A DNA stretch of 64,000 nt. Origin: Triatoma infestans (lineage: Eukaryota > Arthropoda > Insecta > Hemiptera > Reduviidae). Each line of letters opens with the position of its first letter. Position 1 is the stretch's first letter. Location of the stretch: the NCBI GenBank assembly GCA_011037195.1, contig JAAEAF010000186.1:124001-188000 (forward strand), in the 5' to 3' direction. The notes under the pieces were generated by a model. It was not told where the DNA came from and did no database searches. It was given only the letters and a program-made list of their open reading frames with translations. Position numbers and translations under genes: made by a program. Positions 49,801-61,185 of this stretch are shown in pieces.

Positions 49801-50224
49801 GATGTGTAATGGCAGATAATCACGTTTTTCAGCAAACTTACTAGATAGCAACAAGTTTACAGTGAATAATGGAATTTCACAAAGTGGAAACAATCCTAAC
49901 ATACAAACTACTATCGGCGGGAATATAAGCAATATTGGAATGAAAAGTGGAATTATGGGAACAGGACCTAACAAATATGGTAGAGGCAGAAATGTGGTCG
50001 GTGGTGTTGATGCATTTAATGGAAACTCCACGTTAAACTCATTCAGAAGTAATTCCTCTACTTCTGAATCTTTGAACAGTATTGGTAATACAAATCAGGT
50101 TAATTGGACAAATTGGCCTACTCCTCCGGTCTTGCAACCTGCAACGAAACTTATTCCAAATATACAAAGTAACACTGTAACAAAGCAACTTTCCAAGGAT
50201 GAAATTAATGATTTGTTAAGCTAA
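37864..50224 (+). CDS. SCYL2: SCY1-like protein 2 (SCYL2/CVAK104) pseudokinase
   Basis: Fourteen coding exons: 37864-37990, 38080-38275, 38702-38843, 38947-39093, 39243-39452, 39527-39640, 39749-39891, 40064-40223, 40568-40804, 46184-46316, 47011-47221, 48047-48208, 48707-48816, 49833-50224. Total 2484 nt, 827 residues (human 929); all phases close. SCYL2 binds clathrin and AP2 and works in endosome/Golgi sorting. Order: GNPVTREYEVTKHIASAGPG (kinase start), LRHPQILVVQHPLEESRDCL, then the pseudo-catalytic loop HHN (171-173) instead of HRD and GFD (191-193) instead of DFG. HEAT-type repeats follow (FVNPMMVPFVLPS to KEPAVLMGILG), then a Ser/Asn-rich tail with a clathrin-box-like LLTLE (633-637) and a terminal DEINDLLS. 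Intron 9 (5.4 kb) carries nested transposons. The tail is about 100 residues shorter than human. AATAAA at 50425-50430. Confidence 0.96.
40267..40568 (+). repeat. Tandem 150-bp duplication including a splice acceptor
   Basis: Copy 1 (40267-40416) and copy 2 (40417-40568) are almost identical, differing by two added A and a few bases. Each ends in TTCTTTTTCGTTTAAGG, so the acceptor of SCYL2 exon 9 is present twice (AG at 40414-40415 and 40566-40567). Only the second leads into the conserved VLLIFMQRMELM frame. Confidence 0.92.
40870..41600 (+). other. Decayed coding-like remnant in SCYL2 intron 9
   Basis: Broken open stretches read like a coiled-coil protein: SLLNFYEDKEERSENIWRMS near 40921 and EYLIRENNSLMEEVKNLKGK near 41287. 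NEKELVKELCEKILEQLSML follows near 41470. An 18-base string ATACACAGGATTGTGT occurs twice (41411 and 41435). It may be a LINE ORF1 remnant; not recognised with certainty. Confidence 0.35.
43761..43982 (-). mobile_element. tRNA-derived SINE with 13-bp target duplication
   Basis: CCTTCGGATATAA at 43761-43773 is repeated exactly at 43970-43982, bracketing a 196-bp insert (43774-43969). On the minus strand the insert begins with a tRNA-like head: A-box TGGTGTAGTGG, then a B-box-like TACGAGTCCAG. An AT-rich body and a GC-rich end follow. It interrupts the dead LINE between its RT and RNase H parts. Confidence 0.88.
44673..45114. mobile_element. 432-bp TIR element with TGGGA target duplication
   Basis: The insert 44678-45109 begins GCAGCGCCCGCTCTAG and ends CTAGAGCGGGCGCTGC, 16-bp perfect terminal inverted repeats. 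Looser inner pairing continues (CCCCGGAC near 44704, GTCCGGG near 45078). TGGGA lies on both sides (44673-44677, 45110-45114). The interior is AT-rich with no transposase ORF, so it is non-autonomous. I cannot assign a superfamily. Confidence 0.85.
46070..46135. repeat. TA and CA microsatellites
   Basis: Two TA runs separated by CTCTTTCTCACACACACA lie about 50 bp before SCYL2 exon 10. Confidence 0.8.
46672..46755 (+). repeat. Family B copy
   Basis: TGGATAGCATCTGGGATTTT then ATCTGTCATAACATGCTT, CCTCACCTAGTTTCAG and TCGTCCATCATCACAG parallel 33365-33450. It lies in SCYL2 intron 10. Confidence 0.55.
47300..47870. other. GC-richer unclassified block in SCYL2 intron 11
   Basis: About 570 bp stand out from the AT-rich intron by composition. 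There is no ORF, no clear inverted ends and no match to the other repeats in the window. It could be a solo LTR or another transposon remnant. Confidence 0.35.
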
Positions 50225-52206
50225 TTTCAAAGATGATTAAAACTAATAATAAACCTGTTCCTTTTCAATTGCGGATGCAGCTAATTCAGAAGTATAATTA
50301 CAATTTCAAGATACCATTCTTTAAATGTATCTATTTTAATATTTATTCTTTAATGTCTTAACTATTTATTTTCATCGAGCTTTTTTAGGCCATTGTAGTG
50401 TATTTCTCGAAGTAATAGCTTTTTAATAAATGTATATGTAAAATTAAAATTTAAACAAAAACTTGATAGGTTATACCTATTAATATGAAAAATTTTTGCC
50501 TTTATCTATAAATCTAGCAAATCCCAAGTGTTTAAATTCTTTACAATAAGACTGAAATGTTAAATATCTTATATCTCCAAGAATAGATTATTTAAATTTT
50601 TATTTCGGTTAATTAGTTCAGCAAAATTTTTAAGTATTTTACATTAATGTGTATAAAATGTTAAAGTATAATAATGGCTTTCTAGTCTGCAGGTTAGATA
50701 CAAAATTTCATTCAAACAAATATTTTTGTTCTTCAGTAGTGTTTTATACAAACAAATCTAATTTCCAGAATTTATGTTTTTAATATGTGATTTGTTCTTA
50801 TAATTGTAAAAATTGATTTTGAAGCAACTTATACATTCCTATTAAAAATAAGGAATTATTTTCTTAAAATTAACTATCCCTTTCGATATCTATCCTTAAC
50901 ATTTTTTCCTTTGAATTCCCTAATATTATCTTGATTATTATCTACTAAATTAATATACTTGATAAAACCAGAATGCTGAAGAATCCAGAGAAATTATAGT
51001 ACTCTTTCGACTTTACGTTTTTAATTAAAGTTGTTTTCATGGAATACTTTAATAATTTATTGACGTATTCTAAAAAGCGTAATATTTCTACTCAGCCCTA
51101 AGCAGAAAATTTGCAAACTCTTTCTGGGAATTCCTACCATAGGAATAAATATGAGGCGTTTATCTAATTACGGATGTTTAGCTTTTAATTAACACCAAAT
51201 ATTTTAAACAATTTTAAAAATTAAATTTTGAAGATGGCATTAGTGATATGGAAGTTCAGCTTAGTGCAATTAATTCAGATTTGGAAAATAAAATAACTCA
51301 AATATTAAAAGTTATTTAATTAACTCCACGTTATAGTGAAGTTCATTTAGTTTTTTTAAAAAAAAAGTGACAATCACAGTTATACGAAATGTCACTTACA
51401 TGTATAATGCAAAACCAAAATGCATGCCGAGAGCACGGGAAAGAAAAACAACACCACAAAACAATAGAATTTATACCTAAAAGCGGAATAAGAAATCACC
51501 ATGTGTAATCTGAGTATTCATCTAAAACAAAAAAGTATGATTTAGTTTTGTCTACTTCTGGATAGTAGACAATTCATAGCGTTCTTTATTTAATATTGCC
51601 TTCCTAAAAAAAAAAGGAGGTTACCAAAAATACTAGAAAACAACTGGTATTTATATAAACAATTTTAATAACGTCACTACCTTTAATGCAGGTTATATGT
51701 AACGTTTAAGAAGTTTATTAAAATTAAGGTCATAGCTCTTATTTTTTGAAATCAGTGAAATTAACATCTGAGTACCTAAACATGTAATGAAAGAAGGGCC
51801 CCCGGCCTAGGCTGCCCTTTGTTACTATTCACCTACATTTCATGAATGGCAAGGTTAGTTTACGGTTAGTCATTTTTCAAAGAATATACTGTGATGATTA
51901 GATTTCTGAGTTCAGATGTGTTTTTGTAGTTTAGGTGAGTAGTGTTGTAGAACTTTTACTTTTATTTTGTGGAACTTTTATGGAAAAAACTTTTACAATT
52001 CAAGAACTTAATGACCTATTTTTAGGAATATTTTCTTCATCGTCTTTTATTAAATTTATATTGATCGTAAAGAATTAACTCTGTGAAATTTCTATGACGT
52101 GATATCTTAATGAAACGAAATTGAATAAAATTGATTTGTGCAGTGATTATCTGTTTTAGTGTTGTTTACATTGAATATTTACTTTCTTATATTTATTTTT
52201 AAGAGG
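50225..52206. other. Intergenic, SCYL2 to DCLK
   Basis: Starts with the SCYL2 3' untranslated region (AATAAA at 50425-50430). A 30-codon coding-like stretch at 51228-51320 reads EDGISDMEVQLSAINSDLEN and ends in TAA; its origin is unknown. The DCLK 5' untranslated region lies at the right end, with a possible acceptor (TATTTATTTTTAAG) just before 52204. Confidence 0.5.
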
Positions 52207-55200
52207 ATGCCGCTTCTGGTTGCTAATGAACAATCGCACCAAAATTCTACGAAATTAGAAAAATTCGTGCCCAATAATGCTGCTGATATACAGAAAAATT
52301 CATCTGATTTGATACAAAATTCACCTGCAAAAGCCCGAAAAGCAAAAAGGATTCGGTTTCTTTGTAATGGAGATCGTTTCAGTAAAGGAGTTATTATGGC
52401 TATAACTCCCGAAAGGTATAGATCGTTTGATAGTTTGTTAAATGAATTAACAAGAGCGTTATCGAACAATGTTAATCTTTCCACTGGTGTTAGAGTTTTG
52501 TATACAATGGATGGAAGGAAAATATGTAGTCTAGAAGAATTAGAAGATGGCAAGCATTATGTATGTTCGGGCCAAGGAGATACTTTTAAACGCATAGATT
52601 ATTCTGTATCTTTATCTACCGCTCCAAAAATTAAACCTGCGCGCTCATTTACTCGTCTTTCATCTCCTAACGCCCAAATTTTATCTTCCAAGGGGACCAG
52701 TAATATTGTAAGACCACGAATTATCATAATTGTTCGTAACGGAAACAGACCAAGAAAAATAATGAGACTACTATTAAATAAACGAAATGCTCCTTCCTTC
52801 GATCATACTTTATCAACTATAACAGAAGTAGCAAAGTTAGATACTGGAGCTGTAAGAAAAATATTTAATTCAAGAGGATCTCAGGTATTTAATTCATATT
52901 AATTGTATTGAACCATTTTTCTTATATTTTATAAAATAAATCGCGTTTCCGAAACTTATATAAAAAACATAGATCTGTGTCGGGAATTCCCTGACATAAC
53001 GATTGATCTAATCATTAATATTATGCATAGCACCATGTCAGAAAGCGATTCAGCATGTAATTCTAATAATACTGTAAGTAATTTGTGTTAATTTAAATGA
53101 TAATATATTGTTATAATCAGTGAGAGTTATTGTTTCAGTTATTTTGCCAATTTAATTATTTAAGTTCTTTAAAGAATTTGTTAATGTACAATATCAAGTG
53201 TTAATGAAAAATCAATACAAAATTAAAATTAATCTATAATTACTACAGTACCATAATATTAAAATTTCAATTAAATTTTGCTTATTGTATAAGTTCCAAG
53301 GAAATATAACATATTATCGACAAAAAATAATTGTATGAGTCATATAGGCACAAGTATAAAATACATATTTTTTCTGTATATTGAAACATTATATTTTATA
53401 TTGTTTCTGCATTTAGGTAACATCTTTAGAAGGATTTTTTGGCACAGACGACATTTTTTATGCATACGGATCAGAAAGAGCTTATCCAGATGACTTTGAC
53501 TTTGACTTGGAAGGTATTATTAATTGGTTTAATCATTTGATAGTTTTTTTTTTGGCTCATCAACTTCAAGGTTATTAGCGCCCTTATTTGAAGTTATTTA
53601 TAAATACATGTATATAGGGAATATTTTACAAAGCCAAATACATTGTGACCAAGAGGATCTATTGTTGCTCCTTGCTTGGTATTGTTGCAAATATTGAATA
53701 GAATATGCAGGTGAAATTGGAAGTGAAGTGTGTAGGGTGAGTTAGAGTTTGCTATAGATATTTATACCAGTTATCTATACAAATAGTCCAGTTATTTATA
53801 CAAATAATATCCAGAAATTTGATATAAATTATGTTTGTTGGGGATATTGGTATTATGTTGTTGTTAGGTGTGTAGATGTGTACGATTATGTTACGTTGTT
53901 GTACGATGAAGTAAATGTGAGGAGGGTGTGGCTACAAAATCAAATCCACTGCGAACTAAAAGATCTATTAGTGTTCGCTTATGAATCAATGTTTATGTTG
54001 GGTATACTCATACGTAAAGTATAACAATTTGCAGATAGTAAGCTTGAGTTTGCCTGTAGGAACATATCAATTCTCTTCTCAGCAGGCCTGACTGTGTTAT
54101 GGTTTACAGTGTAAGGTTTGTTAAGCTGGATAATAATAGGGAGCAAAGTTCCCTGAAGATGTAACCAATCTACTACCCCTAAGAATAGGCTATTACGCAT
54201 GCTTTATCATCTCAGAGGAAGTGCAGTCCATTTCTCCACTGGGAAGGAAATTTAAGTAAAAATAAATAATTATTTGTTGTGGTTGGTCCGCGGAGCTGAA
54301 AGGCATCAGAGATATTTTCATAATAGTCTCCTTCCATTTTGTGGTCATCGGCCGGTACCGGGCGGTCTCCCATCATCAGGATATCTTGAACAGTGTATAA
54401 CATAGGCTTGCACCTAGCAAAATTAGTGTATAAACTAATTTCACGGAAAATATCTCTGATAAATAATTATATTTAATTTGTGGGAGGAGGTGAATCTCTC
54501 TTAATTACATGTAATCTATTCATTTAATTCAGTTGTATTTTTTTTGTTCATAGAGTTGAAAGGTATTCAAGCTTTGCAGAAAGGTCTACGTAGAAATGGT
54601 GGTGATTTAAAGTCGGGAACTCATTGCTTGGACAAATTTGGTGTGTATGAATATTAGGTCCATAATTTATTTAATCTTTGCGTTAATTTTGTATTTATTA
54701 TCAAGAAATAAGGTTACGGTGTAATAAATTATCATTAGGTAATAATTTGGTATTTAACTTTTATTCACGGAAGTAATTTCGTCATGATTAATGGTGCTAA
54801 TAGCCAGTAAAACATTCCTATTAGCTATTTGTAGATAAATTACAATAAAATTGAGTAAAAAAAGTATTATGGATTTAATGCAATGATGAAATTATTATTA
54901 AAATTAGTTACTTGTATTGTAGGTTGTTGTTGAAGACAGATGTTAAAGGATAGTTTTGACTAAGAAGCTTATGCATAAGTACCTACAGTAAACATTTTAA
55001 TAATATACAATTGCACCATTAATCATTACTAACATTGCATACCCTGCTGACGAGTTAAATTAGGGACAGGATTCTCAGTGATAGCCCTCTGTAGCTGGTC
55101 GAGTCGAAGATCTTCGGATGGGGAAAGGCATATTTTGTCATGATTTTCCCCTTTTCTCCAGTATCATTGTTGTCTAGCTGCTACCTATCAGAAATAATAT

Positions 55201-58200
55201 TGGATAAAGGCGAAGACTGCCGCTTAGTTTGAAGGCGGTTTAGCTCTTTCTAATTGAATATTGACTTGGAACTTTTATTAAAATGAATTTAAAGTATTGT
55301 TTTCGCTATAAGCTAAATTAGATTAATAAAAAAATTCTGGCTTACTGTTTTCGAAAGCAGAGTCGGCGTTCTTCTTTTCACAATCAAAACTTTATTTTAT
55401 AACATTTTAAAGAGCAATTTATTTTTAGTGAAGTGTACATAATGCGTAATCATCACAGCGATTTACCAAACAAATGAAAATTGACGCGATGAAAATGATG
55501 TACCATATTCTAATATAATGCTTCAGATTTAAATAAACTATGCCCGTAAATATATGAAAATGAAAAAACAAATAATTGCAGACTGCATTTAAATATTTGG
55601 AAACATTGTTGCTAAATTGAATTCCTAATCGTCACTGATGCAGTCTGTATCATTGTTCCTCGGGATAATGTATAGTATTAGAGAAACGCCATTTCAACTT
55701 TATTTGTAGAGATTGCATAACTTAACAGTAATAGGGATGGGATCAGCTCAGTGGTAGAGATGTGCACGCGGAGGTCCCGGTCGAGTCCAGGGAGTGCTAC
55801 CCTCAGATTTTCTACCATAAGCAGATTCTACATCTTACTGCTCCGGGGGGGAAGGAGAAGTGTTGTCTATAAGAGATGTAAATTATTATTATATTATTAT
55901 TTTTATTTTAATGTTTTTATGGCGTCTTTGCTGATTGCTGGGGTCTTTGGCCACATTCTTCGTCTTCTCACGTCTATGGAATTAACAATTATTACAAGTT
56001 ATGCGTTTGTACATAGAATAATTTCATTATTTTCGCGGAATGCACACTTAATTTTTATATAAACTAGCATTTATTATTATTTTTTTTAGCGCATCGACAA
56101 CTGTGGTCATTAGCGCCATTATTATTATTATTATTTTAAATTAAGGCAGGTCAATATCTATGGTCGTTGGCGCTCGGAGCCTTCTCACTGCATGCCCGGC
56201 GTCCGGACAGTGTTCTCTCGTTGCAGACAGCACTGCCCATCACCGGTCAGTGAACTTAGAGGCTCCTAGGAAAAAAAAATCTAAGGCAGCACAGCGGGAC
56301 TCGCGTGGGAATCCAGTACGCTAACCACTAAGCTATTCCCTTTCCTTTGTTATTATTATTACATTATTTACTATTTGACAATCTCCGATTATTCTAAAAC
56401 TTTACAGGCAAAGATGTTCCCAAATTACCTAATAAAACTAAAGCATTGAAGGCGCAGAAGAGGCAAGATTCTTCTTTAAATATTCCATCCAAAGTTTTGG
56501 GAAAATATACGATAGGTCAAATAATAGGTGATGGAAACTTCGCTGTCGTCCGTAAATGTGTTGATAAGTTAGTATGTCTTCGTTTCATTTAATAAGTTCT
56601 TTGATTTAAGTGTTACTAATCTTATGAATTGTTTTAGAACCAAAAATACAGAGCACGCCCTTAAAATAATTGATAAATCGAAATGTATAGGAAAAGAGCA
56701 TATGATTGAAAATGAAGTTGCAATTTTAAGAATTGTAAATCATCCAAATATTATTCAGTTAATAGCTGAATATGACACATCTAGCGAATTATTCTTAGTA
56801 ATGGAGTTGATAAAGGTAAGCCTATTTTGAATTTTCGAGATTTGTTCAAAATTTATTAAAGAAATGAGGGCAAATGAAATATTGATTAAATGTGGATAAT
56901 GAGCTAGGACTGTGAAAGTTCTTTATACGGATGTTTAGCAGTTTTTAGTGGACCGTCATGCTTAAGTGGCAAAGTGGCATTTAGTAGTGAAATAAGCTTG
57001 AAGTAGGCTACAGTTTTATAGTTAACTAGTATTCAGTTGTAACTCGGATTAATAACCAATCGTGCAGTTTTCAGTAGGTCTCATTCATGGGAGAGAAGGT
57101 GAAAATGGTTTACAATCGTGCAGTTTTCAGAGGTCTCATTCATGGGAGAGAAGGTGAAAATGATTTATAGTGGTAATTCAGCAGATTTCTCTTCTTTTTT
57201 TGTTTTCAACCGATAGAAGAATAATTTTGCTACGCATATTTCAAGGTACATATTATATCTCTAAGGTCGTTAATTGTTCTAAGCTGAAAACTGCAAGGTA
57301 GGTACATTTTCTCATTTGAAGAACTGAAATGACATGTGTCATAAATGTTCATAATGAATAAAAAAGATTGTCATTGTTCTACATACCAGACTAATTGTTT
57401 AACCCTACTCGCATTCTTGCGTTTATAATTAAAAATAAATGCTCATCGACTTTTTTTTTTAATTAAGTATAAATCAATAAATCAGCAGTTCTCGTACTTT
57501 TTATGTTTTACACACCTCCTGAAAATGTAAAACTACATAACGTACCCTTGTGTATATGAAGTTCGTTCAATAAGTCTCTAAATTTGTTTAGAAAAGCTTT
57601 CTAATTAATTTAAACAGATTTTTGCTTATAATTTTAACTAGGCCCAGGAACTTCTCCATAAGAGCCTTCCACTCTAGTAGTCCTATGGTAAAATTTGGGC
57701 TTTTTCAATCCAAACAAGATTATTATGTAAACAAAGCAAGGAACTTTTTCAACGCCCCTGGCAGACAAAACTATAGCAAACATAGGAATAAAATAAAAAA
57801 TTAATAATGCACATTAAATTTTGTTCTACAGTGCAGTGAAGCAGTTAAAAATTAGCTAAACTTAGCGACTTTATTAATAAATGATTTACTTTACAAGTTT
57901 TGCGTGCATTCCCAAAGATTTTATGCATAACCTAAGTTGAAAACCGGTCAACTTAAGGGTTTAAATTTATAAGTAAAATTAGCAGTTAGGAAATAAAGGT
58001 CTTCTTTGTGTCAGTCAAATCTACTGCGACTTAAAAGATTTTTGGTGACTTAAAATATATATATTTGGGGCCCCAGTGCTGGATAAAATCATAGATTTTT
58101 TTTACTTCCTCTTGCACCAAGTAGGAAGTATTACGATCGTATCAAATATTCGAAATTGAGTTTTCACCGAAAATAATGTTTTGAGTGAAAATAAAAAAAT

Positions 58201-60883
58201 GTTTTTAGCGAATGGTTTTTAGTTCGTGCGTACGCGAATGAACAAAATATCTCAAAAATCGAAAAATCGCAAAAAGTTCAAACTTGGTATTCCGTTTAGT
58301 TACCATCACCGCATCTGACTCGACGGTTTCGGGCAAAATCCATTAACCGTAATCGTAACTGTACTGACTGTTTTTTTTTTTAGTTTTTCGCCGTTTTCCC
58401 CCAAAAATAGCTCCAACAATTTTTATTAAACTTTATGCTATTTACATACATAAATATCTATAAAGTATATTTTAAACATTTTCCTAGGTAAATTGATTTT
58501 TGGTGGTCTGAGGAAACAGTAGCGTTAAGCTTTCCTCTGAAGTACCACTTCAGTAAAATGTGTATGGTTCTTCCACCTCTATAATTAATATACATTAGAA
58601 GCATTGCTAGAATTCTAACTTTGAAGAATTTCGGTTAACCGAATGTGCGATTTTACAGTTGGTTTTTGAGTTTTTTTTTAAATTTTGTCGAAAACGACTA
58701 CTTAGTATTTCCTTTTTTAACATTTTCCTGAAAAAATTATGTTAGGTAGTTCTGAGGAATCGGAGATTTACAATTCAATTGTGTTTGTTCTGTGTAATGT
58801 AATAATTCTCTACCTTCCTCGGTTGGTAGGTGGCACTAGTCCCCCATCACTTGTGTGTTTTGTTAGGATAAATGAGCAAAATTAGATATTGAAAGAAAAT
58901 TTGTAATTTTATGAGAAGTAAGAGAAAGTCATGTGAGTGTTTCAGACCAGATGTTTTGTGTTTCCTTGTGTGTAAGTCGGTATTGTATTTTTGTAAAATA
59001 TTTTTTCCAAGTTTGAGTGAATACATACTCACCATGTGAAAGTGAGCTAGATGTTTGTCCCTTCTTAGCTGCTAGAGGTTGCCAGTTTGTACGCTAAACC
59101 TAAGATACATAGAACTTCTGCATGTCTTACTGTACTATTTTGGCGGTGTCAGAGTAAATGTTATTCGTATTGTTAAACTTAGAACCCGCTGGGACGCAAG
59201 GAGTTCTTAAGAGCTGGCTAGCCTTCTTATCCCTTAGGCTTTCTTGTGTATAAAACGTTATTTTAGTTACCTCTTTAAATTATTATTAATTTATCGATTA
59301 TTTAGGGGGGAGATTTGTTCGACGCTATATCAAGAGCAGTGAAATTTCCGGAAGCTGATGCTCAAGTTATGACTCAGAATTTAGCCTCAGCCCTGGCGTA
59401 TTTGCATGAACAGAATATTGTTCACAGGGATATCAAACCTGAGAACCTTCTTGTAAGTATTTATTCTGAGATAAATTTGATAAACATGATTAGAATGATA
59501 TACTCTTTCCATTGTACAAAACAACTTTTCAAACAATCGAAAATCAACATTCAAATTTATGATTATTGTTTTTTAAATAGTGTAATAATTCTGTTCTAGC
59601 AACCAAGGGGGAACAGAATTATTCATACAGCTGTGTTGTTCTGGTTCGTTGTAAATGTTCCCATTCCAAATCTTAGGCACGTCTAGAAGCAAAATTCACA
59701 CATTCGAAAAAAGTGAAACATATTGTATGAATGTTTCCTTTGGATCCAGAACCCATAACCATGGCATTGATGCTCCTTAACTCATTGCACCGATTAGATA
59801 GATGTGCAAGAGTGTTCTGGTTCTTCCTGGAATAGCTTAGAGTATCTCTGCCCCGCGGCACTCCTGAGGAGCCAGTGTCCTTTCTTAATAGTATCATGTA
59901 TATTTGACGAAAAAGTATTTGCAATAAAAACAAAATTTAACACCAAAATTAGATTTTTTTATTTCCCAAAAAGTATTACCAATAAATGAATATTTGAAGA
60001 ATGATTAATATAAAGTTAATAAAACAAGAAGTAAACATTATTAAATGTTCGTTAAGTGTCACACAGTCCACCTTACTGAACGCAATAAATAAAAATATGA
60101 CCGCTTTCACTCACGCACTATATTTTTTTTGGACACTCTTTGAAATTATAACAATAATACATGTGACAATTTTATTGTCTGTAACGAGAGAACAGTGCAC
60201 TGAAAATGCTCCGGGCGCAAATGACTATAGATGTTGACGCGCCTTAACTTAAAAAAAAAAAAATTATATTTATGAATTTCTTGCTACTTGATCAGAATAT
60301 TGTTTATCGTGTGAGATTACAATTTTATTATTGCTGTTGCAACAGTATACGATACAAGCAAGAGGTTCAGGACCAGTTGCAAGATTTTTTTTTAATTTAA
60401 GGCGCGTCAATGTCTATGGTCATTGGCGCCGGGAGCCTTCTCAGAGCACTGACGGCCTCCGGACAGTGTTCTCTCGTTACAGACAATACTGCCCATCACC
60501 AGACAGTGAGCTATAGAGGCCCTAGGAAGAAAGAATCTAAGGGTAGCATTGCTGGACTCGAACCCAGGTCCTCCGCGTGGGAGTCCAGTACACTAACCAC
60601 TTAGCTATTCCCTTCTCTAAGATATTATTACACGACCAGTAATTACTGTCATATAATGTTGCGATGTATGCCAGTCAATAAAAATGATTATAGAAAAAAA
60701 AAAAAAATTAATAGTAAGAAATATATTGTTTCTTAGGTAGAAATGGAAGGTGATAGATTGAAGACTCTCAAAGTGGCTGACTTCGGTTTAGCTCAGAAGG
60801 TGGATGGACCCCTTTTTACGGTATGTGGTACACCAACTTACGTTGCACCGGAGATACTCAATGAGACTGGCTACGGCTTAGAG
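52207..60883 (+). CDS. DCLK: Doublecortin-like kinase (DCLK), 5' part
   Basis: Seven exons in the window: 52207-52884, 53417-53513, 54554-54640, 56408-56567, 56638-56815, 59306-59452, 60737-60883 (1494 nt, 498 codons); all phases close. The frame ends at a GT donor after GYGLE, so the rest of the kinase lies to the right. DCLKs bind microtubules through two doublecortin domains and carry a CaMK-type kinase. DCX1 is about residues 47-135 ([41 protein letters not shown]). DCX2 is 169-250 ([29 protein letters not shown]). The kinase starts near 321: [11 protein letters not shown]350 in ALKII, E367, HRD 440-442, K444, N447, DFG 464-466 and APE 486-488, so it should be active. The DCX2-kinase linker is about 70 residues, shorter than in human DCLK1. 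The ATG at 52207 is the first in frame. Reading through the first donor would add VFNSY and stop. Confidence 0.96.
53552..53585 (-). mobile_element. Short SINE 3'-end fragment
   Basis: GGCTCATCAACTTCAAGG then TTATTAGCGCC follows a T run in DCLK intron 2. It is a diverged copy of the motif at 19585 and 56086. Confidence 0.4.
54285..54405 (+). repeat. Family B copy
   Basis: GGCATCAGAGATATTTTCAT, then GTGGTCATCGGCCGG and CATCATCAGGATATCTTGAA. Same word order as 25965-26060. Confidence 0.5.
55735..55870 (+). mobile_element. tRNA-derived SINE, sense
   Basis: The tRNA-like head reads GGGATCAGCTCAGTGGTAGA (A-box) and GGTCGAGTCC (B-box, about 55780). The body begins GTGCTACCCTCAGATTTTC, related to the body of the SINE at 60390-60615. 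It lies in DCLK intron 3. Confidence 0.7.
56086..56122 (-). mobile_element. Short SINE 3'-end fragment
   Basis: AGCGCATCGACAACTGTGGT then CATTAGCGCC follows a T run, just left of the longer SINE copy at 56128. Confidence 0.55.
56128..56350 (-). mobile_element. tRNA-derived SINE, antisense copy 1
   Basis: Aligns throughout with 60390-60615: GGTCAATATCTATGGTCGTT, then GGACAGTGTTCTCTCGTT, CACTGCCCATCACCG and CTAACCACTAAGCTATTCCC (the A-box end on the minus strand). The B-box region is partly deleted (GCGGGACTCGCGTGGGAATC). DCLK intron 3. Confidence 0.8.
57057..57166 (+). repeat. Tandem 56-bp duplication
   Basis: CAATCGTGCAGTTTTCAG through GGTGAAAATG-TTTA occurs at 57057-57112 and 57113-57166; the second copy lacks two bases. 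DCLK intron 5. Confidence 0.92.
58130..58920 (+). repeat. Dispersed repeat family A, longest copy
   Basis: Head ATTACGATCGTATCAAATAT (58131), GGTATTCCGTTTAGTTACCA (58286), GACTCGACGGTTTCGGGC (58318). The first body block is at 58390-58510, the second at 58620-58760, and the end is near ATGAGCAAAATTAGATATTG (58870). No ORF. DCLK intron 5. Confidence 0.65.
59584..59623. other. Perfect 13-bp stem hairpin
   Basis: AATAATTCTGTTC (59584-59596) and GAACAGAATTATT (59611-59623) are exact inverted complements with a 14-base loop, in DCLK intron 6. Function unknown. Confidence 0.7.
60176..60255 (+). mobile_element. SINE 3' half, sense
   Basis: TGTCTGTAACGAGAGAACAG, then GGGCGCAAATGACTATAGAT and GTTGACGCGCCTTAACTT with an A tail. 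It is the same sequence as the antisense copy that starts 135 bp to the right, so the two face each other. Confidence 0.75.
60390..60615 (-). mobile_element. tRNA-derived SINE, antisense copy 2
   Basis: Read on the minus strand: GGGAATAGCTAAGTGGTTAG (A-box), GACCTGGGTTCGAGTCCAGC (B-box), a body with GTAACGAGAGAACACTGTCC, and the end CCATAGACATTGACGCGCC followed by an A-rich tail. This is the best-preserved copy of the family. DCLK intron 6. Confidence 0.85.
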
Positions 60884-61099
60884 GTATTCTTAATCTAGTT
60901 TTCATTGGAAAGTCCTAATCTTTGATTTATTTATGCTCTTATATTTATTTATGCTTTAGGGATTTTTCTTTGAAAGATGACAGTAGGTCTTAACAATATT
61001 GTATTTAAAATTAGAGATTAAAGTGAACTAAATTTACTCCAGATTTCAATATTTTATAATAATAATGCATAATTTCAAAAAAACAAAACGACAGTATAA

Positions 61100-61148
61100 A
61101 AATACTTTCTTTACATTTTGCGGCACGGGGAAAACCGTCTACCGGGGG

Positions 61149-61185
<37 letters not shown>

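Noticed and set aside
52159..52206. Upstream start for DCLK at 52159
   Set aside because: That codon is GTG and the added hydrophobic stretch is AT noise before a possible acceptor. The first ATG is 52207.
59673..59933. 86-codon minus ORF in DCLK intron 6
   Set aside because: No recognisable domain; possibly part of an unclassified repeat.
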